Shown here: positions 1-7,811 of the stretch, piece by piece
Layout: the number at the start of each line of letters is the position of its first letter
Numbering within the stretch: the first letter of the stretch is position 1
Notes under the pieces: generated by a model
The model's database searches: none
What the model saw: only the letters and a program-made list of their open reading frames with translations
Told to the model about the DNA's origin: nothing
NCBI GenBank assembly: GCA_902559075.1
Contig: CACEGO010000001.1
Location: forward strand, 43,179-107,178
DNA length: 64,000 bases
Direction: 5' to 3'
Origin: an uncultured Pelagibacteraceae bacterium
Lineage (GTDB): Bacteria > Pseudomonadota > Alphaproteobacteria > Pelagibacterales > Pelagibacteraceae
Made by a program: the position numbers and the translations under genes

Positions 1-1
1 T

Positions 2-199
2 AAAGCATATGTTCTTCCATTGGGTGGAAAAGATGCAGAGGAAACAATTGATATTTTGAAAGAATACTCATTTTTAATTAGAAAAATTTTATCACAAAAA
101 GTGGTTATGAAATTTTTACCAAAAATACTTTTTAGAAAAGACGAATCTTTTGAGTATGCGGAAAAAATAGAAAACTTAATAAAACAAACAAATAAATAG
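2..199 (+). CDS. rbfA: Ribosome-binding factor A, C-terminal part (cut by window start)
   Basis: The first complete codon is at base 2 and the frame runs 65 codons to TAG at 197-199. The tail resembles the RbfA end: a hydrophobic strand (VLPLGG), a helix (FLIRKILSQK), a strand with a basic stretch (MKFLPKILFRKDESFEY), then a closing helix. RbfA is a KH-fold protein that binds the 30S subunit and helps 16S rRNA 5'-end maturation, especially in the cold. rpsO starts 13 bases downstream, so the two are probably co-transcribed. In many bacteria truB sits between them; it is absent here. Identity is a motif-level judgement on a fragment. Confidence 0.8.
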   Translation, partial: KAYVLPLGGKDAEETIDILKEYSFLIRKILSQKVVMKFLPKILFRKDESFEYAEKIENLIKQTNK

Positions 200-211
200 G
201 AAGAAAGAGGC

Positions 212-460
212 ATGAACAAAAAGGCACAAGAATTAGCAATGCACGATAAAGATACTGGATCTTCAGAAATTCAAATTGCTTTGCTAACAGAGAAAATTGA
301 AACTCTCTCTAAACATATTAAGCAATTCAAAAAGGATAAACATTCATCTGTTGGATTGTTGAGAGCGGTAAATAGAAGAAAGAAATTGTTAGAATACCTT
401 AAGAAAAATAAAATGGATTCTTACAAAAATGTACTGTCGAAATTGAATTTAAGAAAATAG
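212..460 (+). CDS. rpsO: 30S ribosomal protein S15
   Basis: This 82-residue protein is the four-helix S15 that binds the 16S rRNA central domain and drives platform assembly. Family hallmarks are DTGSSEIQIALLTEKI near residues 14-29, the central basic HSSVGLLRAVNRRKKLLEYL, and a C-terminal LNLRK. Bacterial S15 is usually 88-89 residues; here about seven N-terminal residues are missing, although the ATG is preceded by a purine-rich ribosome-binding stretch (GAAAGAGG), so the start looks right. It lies between rbfA and pnp in the classical rbfA-rpsO-pnp order. No separate promoter or terminator is evident on either side. Confidence 0.97.
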   Translation: MNKKAQELAMHDKDTGSSEIQIALLTEKIETLSKHIKQFKKDKHSSVGLLRAVNRRKKLLEYLKKNKMDSYKNVLSKLNLRK

Positions 461-517
461 AAATCAAAATAGATAGAACGGAATGGAACGAAACGAACGA
501 AACGAAATGGAAATGAA
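461..517 (+). promoter_or_regulatory. Repetitive purine-rich pnp leader
   Basis: The gap between rpsO and pnp is almost pure purine plus ACG/ATG triplets. The nine-base unit GAACGAAAC occurs twice in tandem (486-503) and degenerate copies continue to the pnp ATG at 518. There is no conventional Shine-Dalgarno stretch directly before that ATG. Three upstream ATGs (483, 507, 513) share one reading frame, which overlaps the pnp start. PNPase commonly regulates its own leader in other bacteria; a regulatory role here is inference. Confidence 0.4.
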
Positions 518-2590
518 ATGTTTAAAGTATACAAGAAGGAAATTGAAGTAGCGGGAAAGAAGATAAGTTTAGAAACAGGTAAAGTAGCAAGACAAGCAGA
601 TGGTGCAATAATCGCAACATGTGGAGAGACAGTCGTACTAGCAACAGTAGTAGGAGCAAAAAAAGTAAATCCTGATATGGATTACTTTCCATTATCTGTA
701 AATTACCAAGAAAAATATTATGCGGCTGGAAAAATTCCAGGTGGATATTTTAAAAGAGAAGCAAGGCCAACTGAGAGCGAAACATTAATCTCTAGATTAA
801 TTGATAGACCAATCAGACCTTTGTTTCCTGACGAATTTAAAAATGAAGTTCAGTTGTTACCAACTGTAATTTCCTATGACAAAGAAAATGAGCCAGATAT
901 TTTATCAATAACTGCTTCATCAGCAGCATTAGCTATATCAGGAATGCCATTTATGGGCCCTGTAGGTGCTTCAAGAGTTGGCTTTGTAGATGGAAAATAT
1001 GTTTTAAACCCATCTAAAGCAGAATTAGAAAAATCAAAATTAGATTTAGTAGTAGCAGGTACAAAAGATGCTGTGCTTATGGTTGAGTCTGAAGCAAGTG
1101 GTTTAACAGAGGAAGAAATGTTAAACGCAGTTAAATTTGGTCACGAAGGCTTTGTTCCAGTAATTGAAATGATTGAGGAACTTGCAAAAGAATGTAGAAA
1201 ACCTGAGTGGACAGTTGAAAAAAAAGATTTATCTGAAGTTGAGAAAAAACTTCAGGAAACTTTTACAGAAGATCTTAAAAAAGCTTTTGCTACAAGAGAT
1301 AAACAAGATAGATCAAATCAAATTTCTGAAATCACTGATAAAGCTAAAAAGCTTTATGAGGAAGATGAAAATTACACTGATCTAGATGTTAACAGTCAGT
1401 TAAAAAATCTTGAAAAATCAATTGTAAGAACAGATATTCTTAAAAACAAAAATAGAATTGATGGTCGAGGTTTATCAGATGTGAGACCTATTTCTTGTGA
1501 AGTAGGTGTTTTACCAAGAGCTCATGGTTCTGCATTATTTACTAGAGGAGAAACGCAAGCAATTGTTGTAGCAACTTTAGGAACATCTGATGATGAGCAA
1601 AGAATTGAAAGTTTAGATGGATTACAAAGAGAGCGATTTATGCTTCACTATAATTTTCCTCCTTTTTCAGTTGGAGAAACTGGAAGAATTGGAACTGGCA
1701 GAAGAGAAATAGGTCATGGTAAATTAGCTTGGAGGGCAATTAACTCTTCATTACCTAAAAAAGAGGCATTTCCATATACCTTTAGAGTAGTTTCAGAGAT
1801 CACAGAGTCTAATGGTTCTTCTTCAATGGCTACTGTTTGTGGAACTTCTTTAGCTTTAATGGATGCTGGTGTACCTATTAAAGAGCCCGTTGCTGGTATT
1901 GCAATGGGATTAATTAAAGAAGGTGATGATTTTAGTGTTCTTTCAGATATTTTAGGTGATGAAGATCACTTGGGTGACATGGATTTTAAAGTTGCTGGAA
2001 CTAAAGATGGAATTACTTCTCTTCAAATGGATATCAAAATTACAGGTATTACTTTTGAAATTATGGAGCAGGCATTAAGCCAAGCTAAAGATGGAAGGGT
2101 TCACATCTTAGGAGAAATGAATAAAGCATTGTCAGCTTCAAGATCTGATGTTGGAAAACACACTCCAAAAATGGAACAAGTTAATGTTGACAAGAAAGAA
2201 ATTGCTGCAGTCATTGGAAAAGGTGGTGCAACGATCAGAGAGATTGTTGAAAAATCAGGTGCAAAAGTAGATGTAAATGATGAAGGTGTGGTAACAGTTG
2301 CTGCCCCAGATGAAGAGTCTAGAAACATCGCAATGCAAATGATTAAAGATATAACTGCAAAAGCCGAATTAAACAAAATTTATTCAGGTAAAGTAATGAA
2401 GATTATGGAGTTTGGTGCATTTGTTAATTTCTTAGGAAAACAAGATGGACTTGTTCATATCTCAGAACTAGCAGATAAAAGAGTAGCTAAAGTTACTGAC
2501 GTTGTCAATGAGGGTGACGAAGTAAAAGTTAAAGTAATTGGTTTCGATAGAGGTAAAGTTAAACTTTCTATGAAACAAGCTACTGAATAA
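518..2590 (+). CDS. pnp: Polyribonucleotide nucleotidyltransferase (PNPase)
   Basis: PNPase degrades RNA 3' to 5' by phosphorolysis, and can also add tails, as a trimer and often with RNase E. The 690-residue protein has the full domain order: first RNase PH domain (about 10-145, with [26 protein letters not shown]), an all-alpha linker, the catalytic second RNase PH domain (about 310-540, with [19 protein letters not shown] near 480-500), a KH domain with its GxxG loop at about 566-570 (IGKGG), and an S1 domain from about 620 ([15 protein letters not shown]). Length is normal. It ends at a strong terminator and follows rpsO. Confidence 0.99.
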   Translation: MFKVYKKEIEVAGKKISLETGKVARQADGAIIATCGETVVLATVVGAKKVNPDMDYFPLSVNYQEKYYAAGKIPGGYFKREARPTESETLISRLIDRPIRPLFPDEFKNEVQLLPTVISYDKENEPDILSITASSAALAISGMPFMGPVGASRVGFVDGKYVLNPSKAELEKSKLDLVVAGTKDAVLMVESEASGLTEEEMLNAVKFGHEGFVPVIEMIEELAKECRKPEWTVEKKDLSEVEKKLQETFTEDLKKAFATRDKQDRSNQISEITDKAKKLYEEDENYTDLDVNSQLKNLEKSIVRTDILKNKNRIDGRGLSDVRPISCEVGVLPRAHGSALFTRGETQAIVVATLGTSDDEQRIESLDGLQRERFMLHYNFPPFSVGETGRIGTGRREIGHGKLAWRAINSSLPKKEAFPYTFRVVSEITESNGSSSMATVCGTSLALMDAGVPIKEPVAGIAMGLIKEGDDFSVLSDILGDEDHLGDMDFKVAGTKDGITSLQMDIKITGITFEIMEQALSQAKDGRVHILGEMNKALSASRSDVGKHTPKMEQVNVDKKEIAAVIGKGGATIREIVEKSGAKVDVNDEGVVTVAAPDEESRNIAMQMIKDITAKAELNKIYSGKVMKIMEFGAFVNFLGKQDGLVHISELADKRVAKVTDVVNEGDEVKVKVIGFDRGKVKLSMKQATE

Positions 2591-2611
2591 TTAATAACTT
2601 AAATTAAATTC

Positions 2612-2646
2612 AAAACCCCTGGAAGTAGATTTCTGGGGGTTTTTTA
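2612..2646. terminator. Terminator after pnp, shared with the convergent gene
   Basis: The run AAAACCCC pairs with GGGGTTTT around a loop of roughly 18 bases, with a T tract after the stem on plus and a T-rich stretch (complement of CAAAA) on minus. The hairpin sits between convergent pnp and the DUF1737 gene, whose stop codon (2644-2646) falls inside it, so it probably works in both directions. Confidence 0.8.
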
Positions 2647-2850
2647 TATAGAAGATAAATTAATTTTTTTTGAGTATTTTTTATTTGGCACATTTTTTAT
2701 AACTGCTTGGCCGCAACGCATTACTCCTCGTTTTTTATCAAATGTCATTTTGGGCTCACCATACAACTTCCATCCATTCGATAATGCCTCAGTTACTCGA
2801 TTACAAAATCTTGCTGTATCATCATCAGTAATAAATCTGTATCCCTTCAT
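2644..2850 (-). CDS. DUF1737 domain small protein
   Basis: A 68-residue soluble protein whose first 55 residues resemble DUF1737: an N-terminal tyrosine strand, a DDDTARFCNRVTEALSNGW helix, LYGEP, and a closing strand with GQAVIK. The function of this family is not established. The reading frame ends inside the pnp/DUF1737 terminator. It starts 18 bases after the fabI stop on the same strand, so it is probably the last gene of the fabA-fabB-fabI transcript. No signal peptide or membrane segment is seen. Confidence 0.8.
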   Translation of the reverse strand: MKGYRFITDDDTARFCNRVTEALSNGWKLYGEPKMTFDKKRGVMRCGQAVIKNVPNKKYSKKINLSSI

Positions 2851-2867
2851 ATATTTTTAACTAAATT

Positions 2868-3653
2868 TTAAGTTATATTTTTCGGATCTGGCATCCCAAC
2901 CTTGTTATATCCAGCATCTACGTAGTGAATTTCACCGGTAACTCCGTTTGCAAGGTCACTTAGTAGGTATAATGCTGAATTTCCAATATCATGGATATTC
3001 ACATTTCTCTTTAGAAAAGAATGGTCTTCATTCCACTTATATAGGAATTTTGCATCTCCAATTGCAGATGCAGCTAATGTTTTAATAGGTCCTGCACTTA
3101 TTGCATTTACTCTGATGCCTCTAGCACCTAGATCTCTTGCAAGATACTTAACACTAGACTCCAAAGCAGATTTACAGACACCCATTACATTATAATTTGG
3201 AATAGCTTTGTTTGCTTCATAGCTTAAAGTAATTAAACTTCCACCCTCTTTCATTACCTTTGAAGCTTCTTTTGCTACTTCGGTAAATGAAAAACAGGAA
3301 ATTAACATACTTCTTAAAAAGTTTTCTCTAGTTGTGTTTAAATACTCACCAGATAACTCTGATTTATCTGAAAAAGCAATTGCATGAACTACAAAATCAA
3401 TCTCACCCCATTGTGATTTAACATCTTCAAATAATTTTATTACATCCTCTTTTTTTTCAACATCACAACTGAATGTTACTTTTGAATTTAATTTCTCAGC
3501 TAAAGGAACAACCCTTTTCTTTAAAGCTTCACCCAAATAAGTGAACGCAAGTTCTGCACCAGCTTCAGCAAGTTTTTGAGATATACCCCAAGCAATAGAT
3601 CTTTCATTAGCGACACCCATGATTAATCCTTTTTTACCTTTCATCAAACTCAT
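2868..3653 (-). CDS. fabI: Enoyl-[acyl-carrier-protein] reductase (NADH)
   Basis: FabI reduces trans-2-enoyl-ACP, the last step of each round of type II fatty acid synthesis. The 261-residue protein is a short-chain dehydrogenase of the FabI type: the nucleotide-binding segment GVANERSIAWGISQKLAEAG (about 13-32), a central VVHAIAFSD, and the catalytic Tyr-x6-Lys in NYNVMGVCKSALE (about 155). RVNAISAGPIKTLAASAIG is the substrate-loop segment typical of FabI. It follows fabB by three bases, completing a fabA-fabB-fabI operon for making and elongating unsaturated fatty acids. Confidence 0.97.
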   Translation of the reverse strand: MSLMKGKKGLIMGVANERSIAWGISQKLAEAGAELAFTYLGEALKKRVVPLAEKLNSKVTFSCDVEKKEDVIKLFEDVKSQWGEIDFVVHAIAFSDKSELSGEYLNTTRENFLRSMLISCFSFTEVAKEASKVMKEGGSLITLSYEANKAIPNYNVMGVCKSALESSVKYLARDLGARGIRVNAISAGPIKTLAASAIGDAKFLYKWNEDHSFLKRNVNIHDIGNSALYLLSDLANGVTGEIHYVDAGYNKVGMPDPKNIT

Positions 3654-3656
3654 AAA

Positions 3657-4868
3657 TTAAACCTTTTCAAAAATTAAAGCGGCATTAGTTCCACCAAAAC
3701 CAAAGCTATTTGACATTACTGTATTTAAAGTTGTTCCTGTTTCAGTTTTGGAAACTATAGGAAAGTTTTTAGCATCATCATCCATATCTGTGATATTTGC
3801 TGATCCTGTAATGAAGTTATTTTTCATCATTATTAAACAATAAATTGCTTCATGAACTGAAGCAGCTCCTAATGGATGACCTGATAAAGACTTTGTTGAA
3901 CTTATTTTTGGAATATTCTCTCCAAAAGTTTCTTTAATAGCATTAAGTTCAGTTATATCTCCAACTGGAGTAGATGTTCCGTGTGTATTAATATAATCAA
4001 TTTTATTTTTAGCAGTTGCCATTGCCATTTTCATACATCTAACAGCACCCTCGCCTGATGGAGCTACCATATCGTATCCATCTGAAGTTGCTCCATAACC
4101 AGTTAATTCTGCGTATATTTTAGCCCCTCTTGCTTTAGCATGCTCATATTCTTCAAGTACCAACACCCCAGCACCTCCAGCTATTACAAATCCATCTCTA
4201 GTTTTGTCATAAGCTCTAGATGCTTTATCAGGAGTATCGTTATACTTTGATGACAAGGCTGTCATAGCATCAAACATTGCTGTCATTGCCCAATGAATTT
4301 CTTCACTACCACCTGCAAAAACAATGTCTTGTTTGCCCATTTGGATTAACTCCATTGAATTTCCAATACAGTGACCACTTGTTGCACAAGCAGAACTCAT
4401 TGTATAATTAGTTCCTTTTATTTTGAATGGAACAGCAAGTGTTGCTGAAGCAGTGCTTGCCATTGTTCTTGGAACAATAAAAGGGCCCATTAGTTTTGGA
4501 GTTTTAGCTCTTGTTTTGTCTGCTGCTAGAATTACATTTTCAATTGATGGACCACCAGAACCCATTACAATTCCAGTTTTAAAATTACTTACTTCGCTTT
4601 CTTCTAATCCAGAGTCTTCAATTGCCTCTTTCATTGCAATATAATTATAAGCTGAGCCAGACCCCATAAATCTAATTGTTTTTCTATCGATGTGATCTTC
4701 AAGTTTAATATTTGGTTTACCATGAACATGGCTTTTTAAATTATGCTCTTTGTATTCTTCTGCAAAAGAAATTCCTGATTTTGAACTTAATAAAGATTGA
4801 TGAACTTCCACTTGATTATTTCCTAAACAAGAAACAACTCCTAAACCTGTAATAACTACTCGTCTCAT
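3657..4868 (-). CDS. fabB: 3-oxoacyl-ACP synthase I
   Basis: The 403-residue thiolase-fold condensing enzyme elongates acyl-ACP with malonyl-ACP and, with FabA, is needed for unsaturated fatty acids. The active-site cysteine is in [12 protein letters not shown] (about 160-170), and the two histidines are in [11 protein letters not shown] and SGHPLGAAS. The closing [14 protein letters not shown] is the family signature. The FabB rather than FabF assignment rests on pairing with fabA; the start codon shares one base with the fabA stop (TAATG), implying coupled translation. Confidence 0.96.
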   Translation of the reverse strand: MRRVVITGLGVVSCLGNNQVEVHQSLLSSKSGISFAEEYKEHNLKSHVHGKPNIKLEDHIDRKTIRFMGSGSAYNYIAMKEAIEDSGLEESEVSNFKTGIVMGSGGPSIENVILAADKTRAKTPKLMGPFIVPRTMASTASATLAVPFKIKGTNYTMSSACATSGHCIGNSMELIQMGKQDIVFAGGSEEIHWAMTAMFDAMTALSSKYNDTPDKASRAYDKTRDGFVIAGGAGVLVLEEYEHAKARGAKIYAELTGYGATSDGYDMVAPSGEGAVRCMKMAMATAKNKIDYINTHGTSTPVGDITELNAIKETFGENIPKISSTKSLSGHPLGAASVHEAIYCLIMMKNNFITGSANITDMDDDAKNFPIVSKTETGTTLNTVMSNSFGFGGTNAALIFEKV

Positions 4869-5368
4869 TATTTAAATAACCCTACTTTTAAATTTTCTGC
4901 TGAATATATTTTTTTATTATCTGCAAGAACAATTCCATTTGCAAGACCAACAGTAGTTCCACCAGGAGACATAATTTTTTTCATATCTATCTCATATCTT
5001 ACGATTTTTACATTTTGCAAAACTTCACCTGTAAATTTTACTGTACCAACCCCTAAAGCTCTTCCTTTTCCTGGATTTCCAAGCCATCCTAGGAAAAAAC
5101 CTACCAGTTGCCACATCGCATCTAAACCTAAGCATCCAGGCATAACTGGGTCTTTTTTAAAATGACAATCAAAAAACCAAAGATCATCTTTAATATCTAA
5201 TTCAGCCTTTAATGAACCTTTGTTATAGGATCCATTATCTTCATTGATTTCAGTTATTCTATCAAACATAAGCATTGGAGGAAGAGGTAATTTTGCGTTG
5301 CCAGGACCAAAAAGATCCCCATTTCCACAAGTTATAAGATCATCATAGGAGTATGAGTTTTTTTTCAT
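4868..5368 (-). CDS. fabA: 3-hydroxydecanoyl-ACP dehydratase/isomerase
   Basis: FabA dehydrates 3-hydroxydecanoyl-ACP and isomerises the product to the cis-3 form, the branch point to unsaturated fatty acids. The hot-dog core shows the catalytic histidine in [20 protein letters not shown] and the acidic residue in the same helix, plus [15 protein letters not shown]. The frame is open up to 5437, but I choose the ATG at 5368: [13 protein letters not shown] matches the normal FabA start, gives 166 residues, and has AAGGGA about ten bases upstream. The extra upstream residues look like translated promoter. It is divergent from the irr-like gene. Confidence 0.95.
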   Translation of the reverse strand: MKKNSYSYDDLITCGNGDLFGPGNAKLPLPPMLMFDRITEINEDNGSYNKGSLKAELDIKDDLWFFDCHFKKDPVMPGCLGLDAMWQLVGFFLGWLGNPGKGRALGVGTVKFTGEVLQNVKIVRYEIDMKKIMSPGGTTVGLANGIVLADNKKIYSAENLKVGLFK

Positions 5369-5439
5369 AATTTTGAGATCCCTTATTACTTGATTTAATC
5401 CTAATATAATATAATAAAACACTATATTTTTATTCATAC

Positions 5440-5454
5440 TTTAGAATAATTATA
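5440..5454 (+). promoter_or_regulatory. Putative Irr/Fur-type operator upstream of irr
   Basis: TTTAGAATAATTATA lies 7 bases before the irr ATG, in the divergent irr/fabA promoter region. Its first half, TTTAGAA, is one arm of the Irr box as I recall it (TTTAGAAnTTCTAAA). Read on the opposite strand, the rubrerythrin promoter carries the same 15-mer with one mismatch (5923-5937). Position close to the start codon suggests autorepression; this is inference. Confidence 0.45.
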
Positions 5455-5461
5455 AAAAACA

Positions 5462-5900
5462 ATGGCAAAAAACTGCAATTTTATTGGAAAATTAAGAGAG
5501 TTAGGGCTTAGACCTACCAAGCAAAGAGTAAAAATGTGTGAAGTTTTGTTTAATAGAGAAAAAACTTTCCATTTCACAATTAACGATTTGGTTAAAATGA
5601 TATCTGAGCAAATGAATCAAAAGATATCTTTAGCTACAGTTTATAATACCGTTCATGCATTTGAAAAAAAAAGGATATTTAAAAGAAATTTCAATCGATA
5701 GCCATAAAAGTTATTTTGATACGAACACCTCAGCACACCATCATTTTTTTGATGAAGATACACATCAGCTCATAGATATTGATAAAAATGATATAGATAA
5801 AATAAATATTAAAAAAAATATTCCTGGAAAAAAAATAAATTCTATAGAAGTTTTGGTTAGAGTTGCGAGTGATACTCAAAATCAAAAAAAATTTAATTAA
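5462..5900 (+). CDS. irr: Irr-like iron response regulator (Fur family), frame broken in an A9 run
   Basis: Two overlapping frames (5462-5701 and 5655-5900) make one Fur-family protein. The first holds the winged-helix DNA-binding domain (GLRPTKQRVKMCEVLF, SLATVYNTVHAFEKK). The second resumes with GYLKEISIDSHKSYFDTNTS and the AHHHFFDEDTHQLIDI segment; the HHH stretch is typical of haem-responsive Irr. The break falls in nine A bases (5664-5672); removing one A restores a 145-residue protein. In alphaproteobacteria Irr controls haem and iron genes and commonly lies opposite fabA. Either the A count is wrong, polymerase slippage restores the frame, or the gene is recently inactivated. If unslipped, only a 79-residue DNA-binding fragment is made. 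Confidence 0.85.
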
Positions 5901-5922
5901 ATCAATTATTTAAAATATACAT

Positions 5923-5937
5923 TATAATAATTCTAAA
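5923..5937 (-). promoter_or_regulatory. Putative Irr operator upstream of rubrerythrin
   Basis: On the minus strand this reads TTTAGAATTATTATA, 14 of 15 bases identical to the element before irr (5440-5454). It ends three bases before a TTGACA -35 hexamer (5941-5946), a position that could suit either activation or repression. That the Irr-like protein binds here is inference from motif resemblance and gene adjacency. Confidence 0.45.
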
Positions 5938-5940
5938 CTA

Positions 5941-5968
5941 TTGACATATAGTTAAGATGCATTATATG
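5941..5968 (+). promoter_or_regulatory. Rubrerythrin promoter
   Basis: A perfect TTGACA (5941-5946) is followed after 16 bases by TATATG (5963-5968), a plausible sigma-70 -10 element. About 27 bases later comes the ATG at 5996, with AAGGAG before it. This is one of the few consensus -35 boxes in the window. Confidence 0.6.
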
Positions 5969-5995
5969 ATTTATAATCATCAAAAAGGAGAAAAA

Positions 5996-6412
5996 ATGTC
6001 TTTAAAAGGAAGTAAAACAGAAGAAAATTTAAAAGAAGCGTTTGCTGGTGAAAGTCAAGCAAACAGAAGATATCTTTATTTTGCACAAAAAGCTGACATA
6101 GAAGGTTACAATGATGTAGCTGCAGTTTTTAGATCAACAGCCGAAGGTGAAACTGGTCACGCACATGGTCATCTGGAGTATTTAGAAGAAGTTGGTGATC
6201 CAGGAACTGGTATGCCGATTGGCGAAACAAAAGCTAACCTAGCTTCTGCAGTACAAGGTGAAACGCATGAATACACTGATATGTACCCAGGTATGGCTAA
6301 AACAGCTAGAGAAGAAGGTTTTGAAGAAATTGCTGACTGGTTTGAAACTTTAGCTAAAGCTGAAAAATCACACGCTGGGAAGTTTCAAAAAACTTTAGAG
6401 TCTATTAGCTAA
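5996..6412 (+). CDS. rbr: Rubrerythrin without rubredoxin domain
   Basis: A 138-residue ferritin-like di-iron protein. Ligand motifs are visible: the first helix glutamate in [20 protein letters not shown], the E-x2-H type ETGHAHGH, then E and ExxH in VQGETHEY and [12 protein letters not shown]. Rubrerythrins reduce hydrogen peroxide; the classical form also carries a C-terminal rubredoxin domain, missing here, so electrons must come from a separate carrier. The open frame extends to 5957, but ATG 5996 has a strong AAGGAG ribosome-binding site and the expected [12 protein letters not shown] start. The downstream Fe-S and DUF3501 genes are its usual companions. Confidence 0.95.
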   Translation: MSLKGSKTEENLKEAFAGESQANRRYLYFAQKADIEGYNDVAAVFRSTAEGETGHAHGHLEYLEEVGDPGTGMPIGETKANLASAVQGETHEYTDMYPGMAKTAREEGFEEIADWFETLAKAEKSHAGKFQKTLESIS

Positions 6413-6421
6413 TCAAATTTC

Positions 6422-6446
6422 TTAGTGGGCGTCAGTCGCCCACTAA
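6422..6446. terminator. Perfect hairpin after rubrerythrin
   Basis: TTAGTGGGCG pairs perfectly with CGCCCACTAA around a five-base loop, starting 9 bases after the rubrerythrin stop. It is one of the most GC-rich stems in the window. No T tract follows on the plus strand, so it may stabilise the rubrerythrin mRNA end or weaken read-through to the next gene rather than act as a full intrinsic terminator. Confidence 0.6.
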
Positions 6447-6477
6447 AAACAACTAAAATTTCAAATAACTTAATTAT

Positions 6478-7809
6478 ATGAGCAAAGAAGGAAGTTTAGG
6501 TGCACCTATAAGACATCCTATTGATTACGAGCATCCTGATTTTTTAAATCCTGAAAAATTAGATGCTGAAATGAGAAGAGTATTTGATATTTGCCATGGG
6601 TGCAGAAGATGTTTTAATCTTTGTGACTCATTTCCAAAGTTATTTGACATGATTGATGAATCTAAAAATGAGGATGTTGAAAGCTTATCTAGCGATCAAT
6701 TTTCTCCTGTTGTTGATGCATGTACTTTGTGCGATATGTGTTTTATGACTAAATGCCCATATGTTCCACCTCATGATTTTGATTTAGATTTTCCACATTT
6801 AATGCTGCGATATAGAACAGCTCAAAAAAAATTAGGTAAATTACCAAGTGTGCCAACACAATTAGCCCAAATAGACCGAAACGCTAAAATTGGTGTTATG
6901 TTTTCTAAATTAGTTAATTGGGCATCAAATATTAAAAATAAATTAATTAGAAAAATCTTAGAAATAATTACTGGAATAGATAAAAGAGTTCAGTTGCCAA
7001 AATATAACTCAGAAACTTTTTCAAATTTTTTCAAAAAAAATAAAGATAAAATAAATTATCAAACACCCTATAAAGACAGAAAAGTTGTTATCTATTCAAC
7101 TTGTTTTGTAAATTTTAATAAAAAAAATACTGGTGTTGCTGCTTTAAAAGTTTTGAAAAAAAATGGTGTAGAGGTACAGGAGGCCTATCCTGGTTGTTGT
7201 GGAATGCCATTTTTAGAGCAGGCAGATTTGCCAAAGGTTGTTGATCAAGCAAAGAAAGTTTCAAAAGATTTAATAGAATGGATTGAAAAAGGTTATAAAG
7301 TAATAACTTTAACAGCAAGTTGTGGATTGATGTTAAAATTCGAATGGCCCTTATTATTACCAAACGATGAAAAAATTAAAAAATTATCTGCAAATGTTAT
7401 GGATATTGACGAGTATGTAGTTGATATTTCAAACAATGAGGGATTGGCACAAGGATTAAATGAAATTGATGGAGGAGTAACCGTACATCACGCTTGTCAT
7501 GCTAGAGCACAGAACATGGGAAACAAAGCGAGAGATATGTTAAAATTGATACCAAACATTAAAATTGATCTAGTTGAAAGATGCGCAGGTCATGGAGGAA
7601 CTTTTGGAGTAATGAAAGAAACTCATGATCTAGCAAATAAAGTTGGAAGACCTACAGCTAGACAAATTAAAAATAAAAATAATAAGTATATGGCTTCCGA
7701 TTGTCCTTTAGCTGGCAAACATTTAAAACAGTTAGAAGTTGATACAAATATATCTAATGATGAGGCACTACATCCTATCGAATTAATGGCGAAAAGTTAT
7801 AACTTATAA
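6478..7809 (+). CDS. GlpC-like (Fe-S)-binding oxidoreductase with two 4Fe-4S motifs and CCG domains
   Basis: A 443-residue protein with two ferredoxin-type motifs, CHGCRRCFNLC (C39, C42, C45, C49) and CTLCDMCFMTKCP (C83, C86, C89, C94). Two cysteine-rich CCG-type segments follow, centred on PGCCGMPFLE and HACHARAQNMG...CAGHGG. This layout matches GlpC and the heterodisulfide-reductase D-like family. With rubrerythrin upstream and DUF3501 downstream it forms a recognised three-gene set, so a role as electron donor to rubrerythrin is likely but unproven. No membrane segment is seen; the protein should be cytosolic or peripheral. The ATG is 31 bases past the hairpin. Not a true glycerol-3-phosphate dehydrogenase subunit, as no glpA/B are present. 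Confidence 0.88.
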   Translation: MSKEGSLGAPIRHPIDYEHPDFLNPEKLDAEMRRVFDICHGCRRCFNLCDSFPKLFDMIDESKNEDVESLSSDQFSPVVDACTLCDMCFMTKCPYVPPHDFDLDFPHLMLRYRTAQKKLGKLPSVPTQLAQIDRNAKIGVMFSKLVNWASNIKNKLIRKILEIITGIDKRVQLPKYNSETFSNFFKKNKDKINYQTPYKDRKVVIYSTCFVNFNKKNTGVAALKVLKKNGVEVQEAYPGCCGMPFLEQADLPKVVDQAKKVSKDLIEWIEKGYKVITLTASCGLMLKFEWPLLLPNDEKIKKLSANVMDIDEYVVDISNNEGLAQGLNEIDGGVTVHHACHARAQNMGNKARDMLKLIPNIKIDLVERCAGHGGTFGVMKETHDLANKVGRPTARQIKNKNNKYMASDCPLAGKHLKQLEVDTNISNDEALHPIELMAKSYNL

Positions 7810-7811
7810 TC

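Noticed and set aside
2101..2376. Long minus-strand frames inside pnp and similar antisense frames elsewhere
   Set aside because: They are shadows of well-conserved genes and have no independent support.
5369..5437. Longer fabA start at 5437
   Set aside because: The added 23 residues do not match FabA and would cover the divergent irr/fabA promoter region; ATG at 5368 has a ribosome-binding site and the canonical N-terminus.
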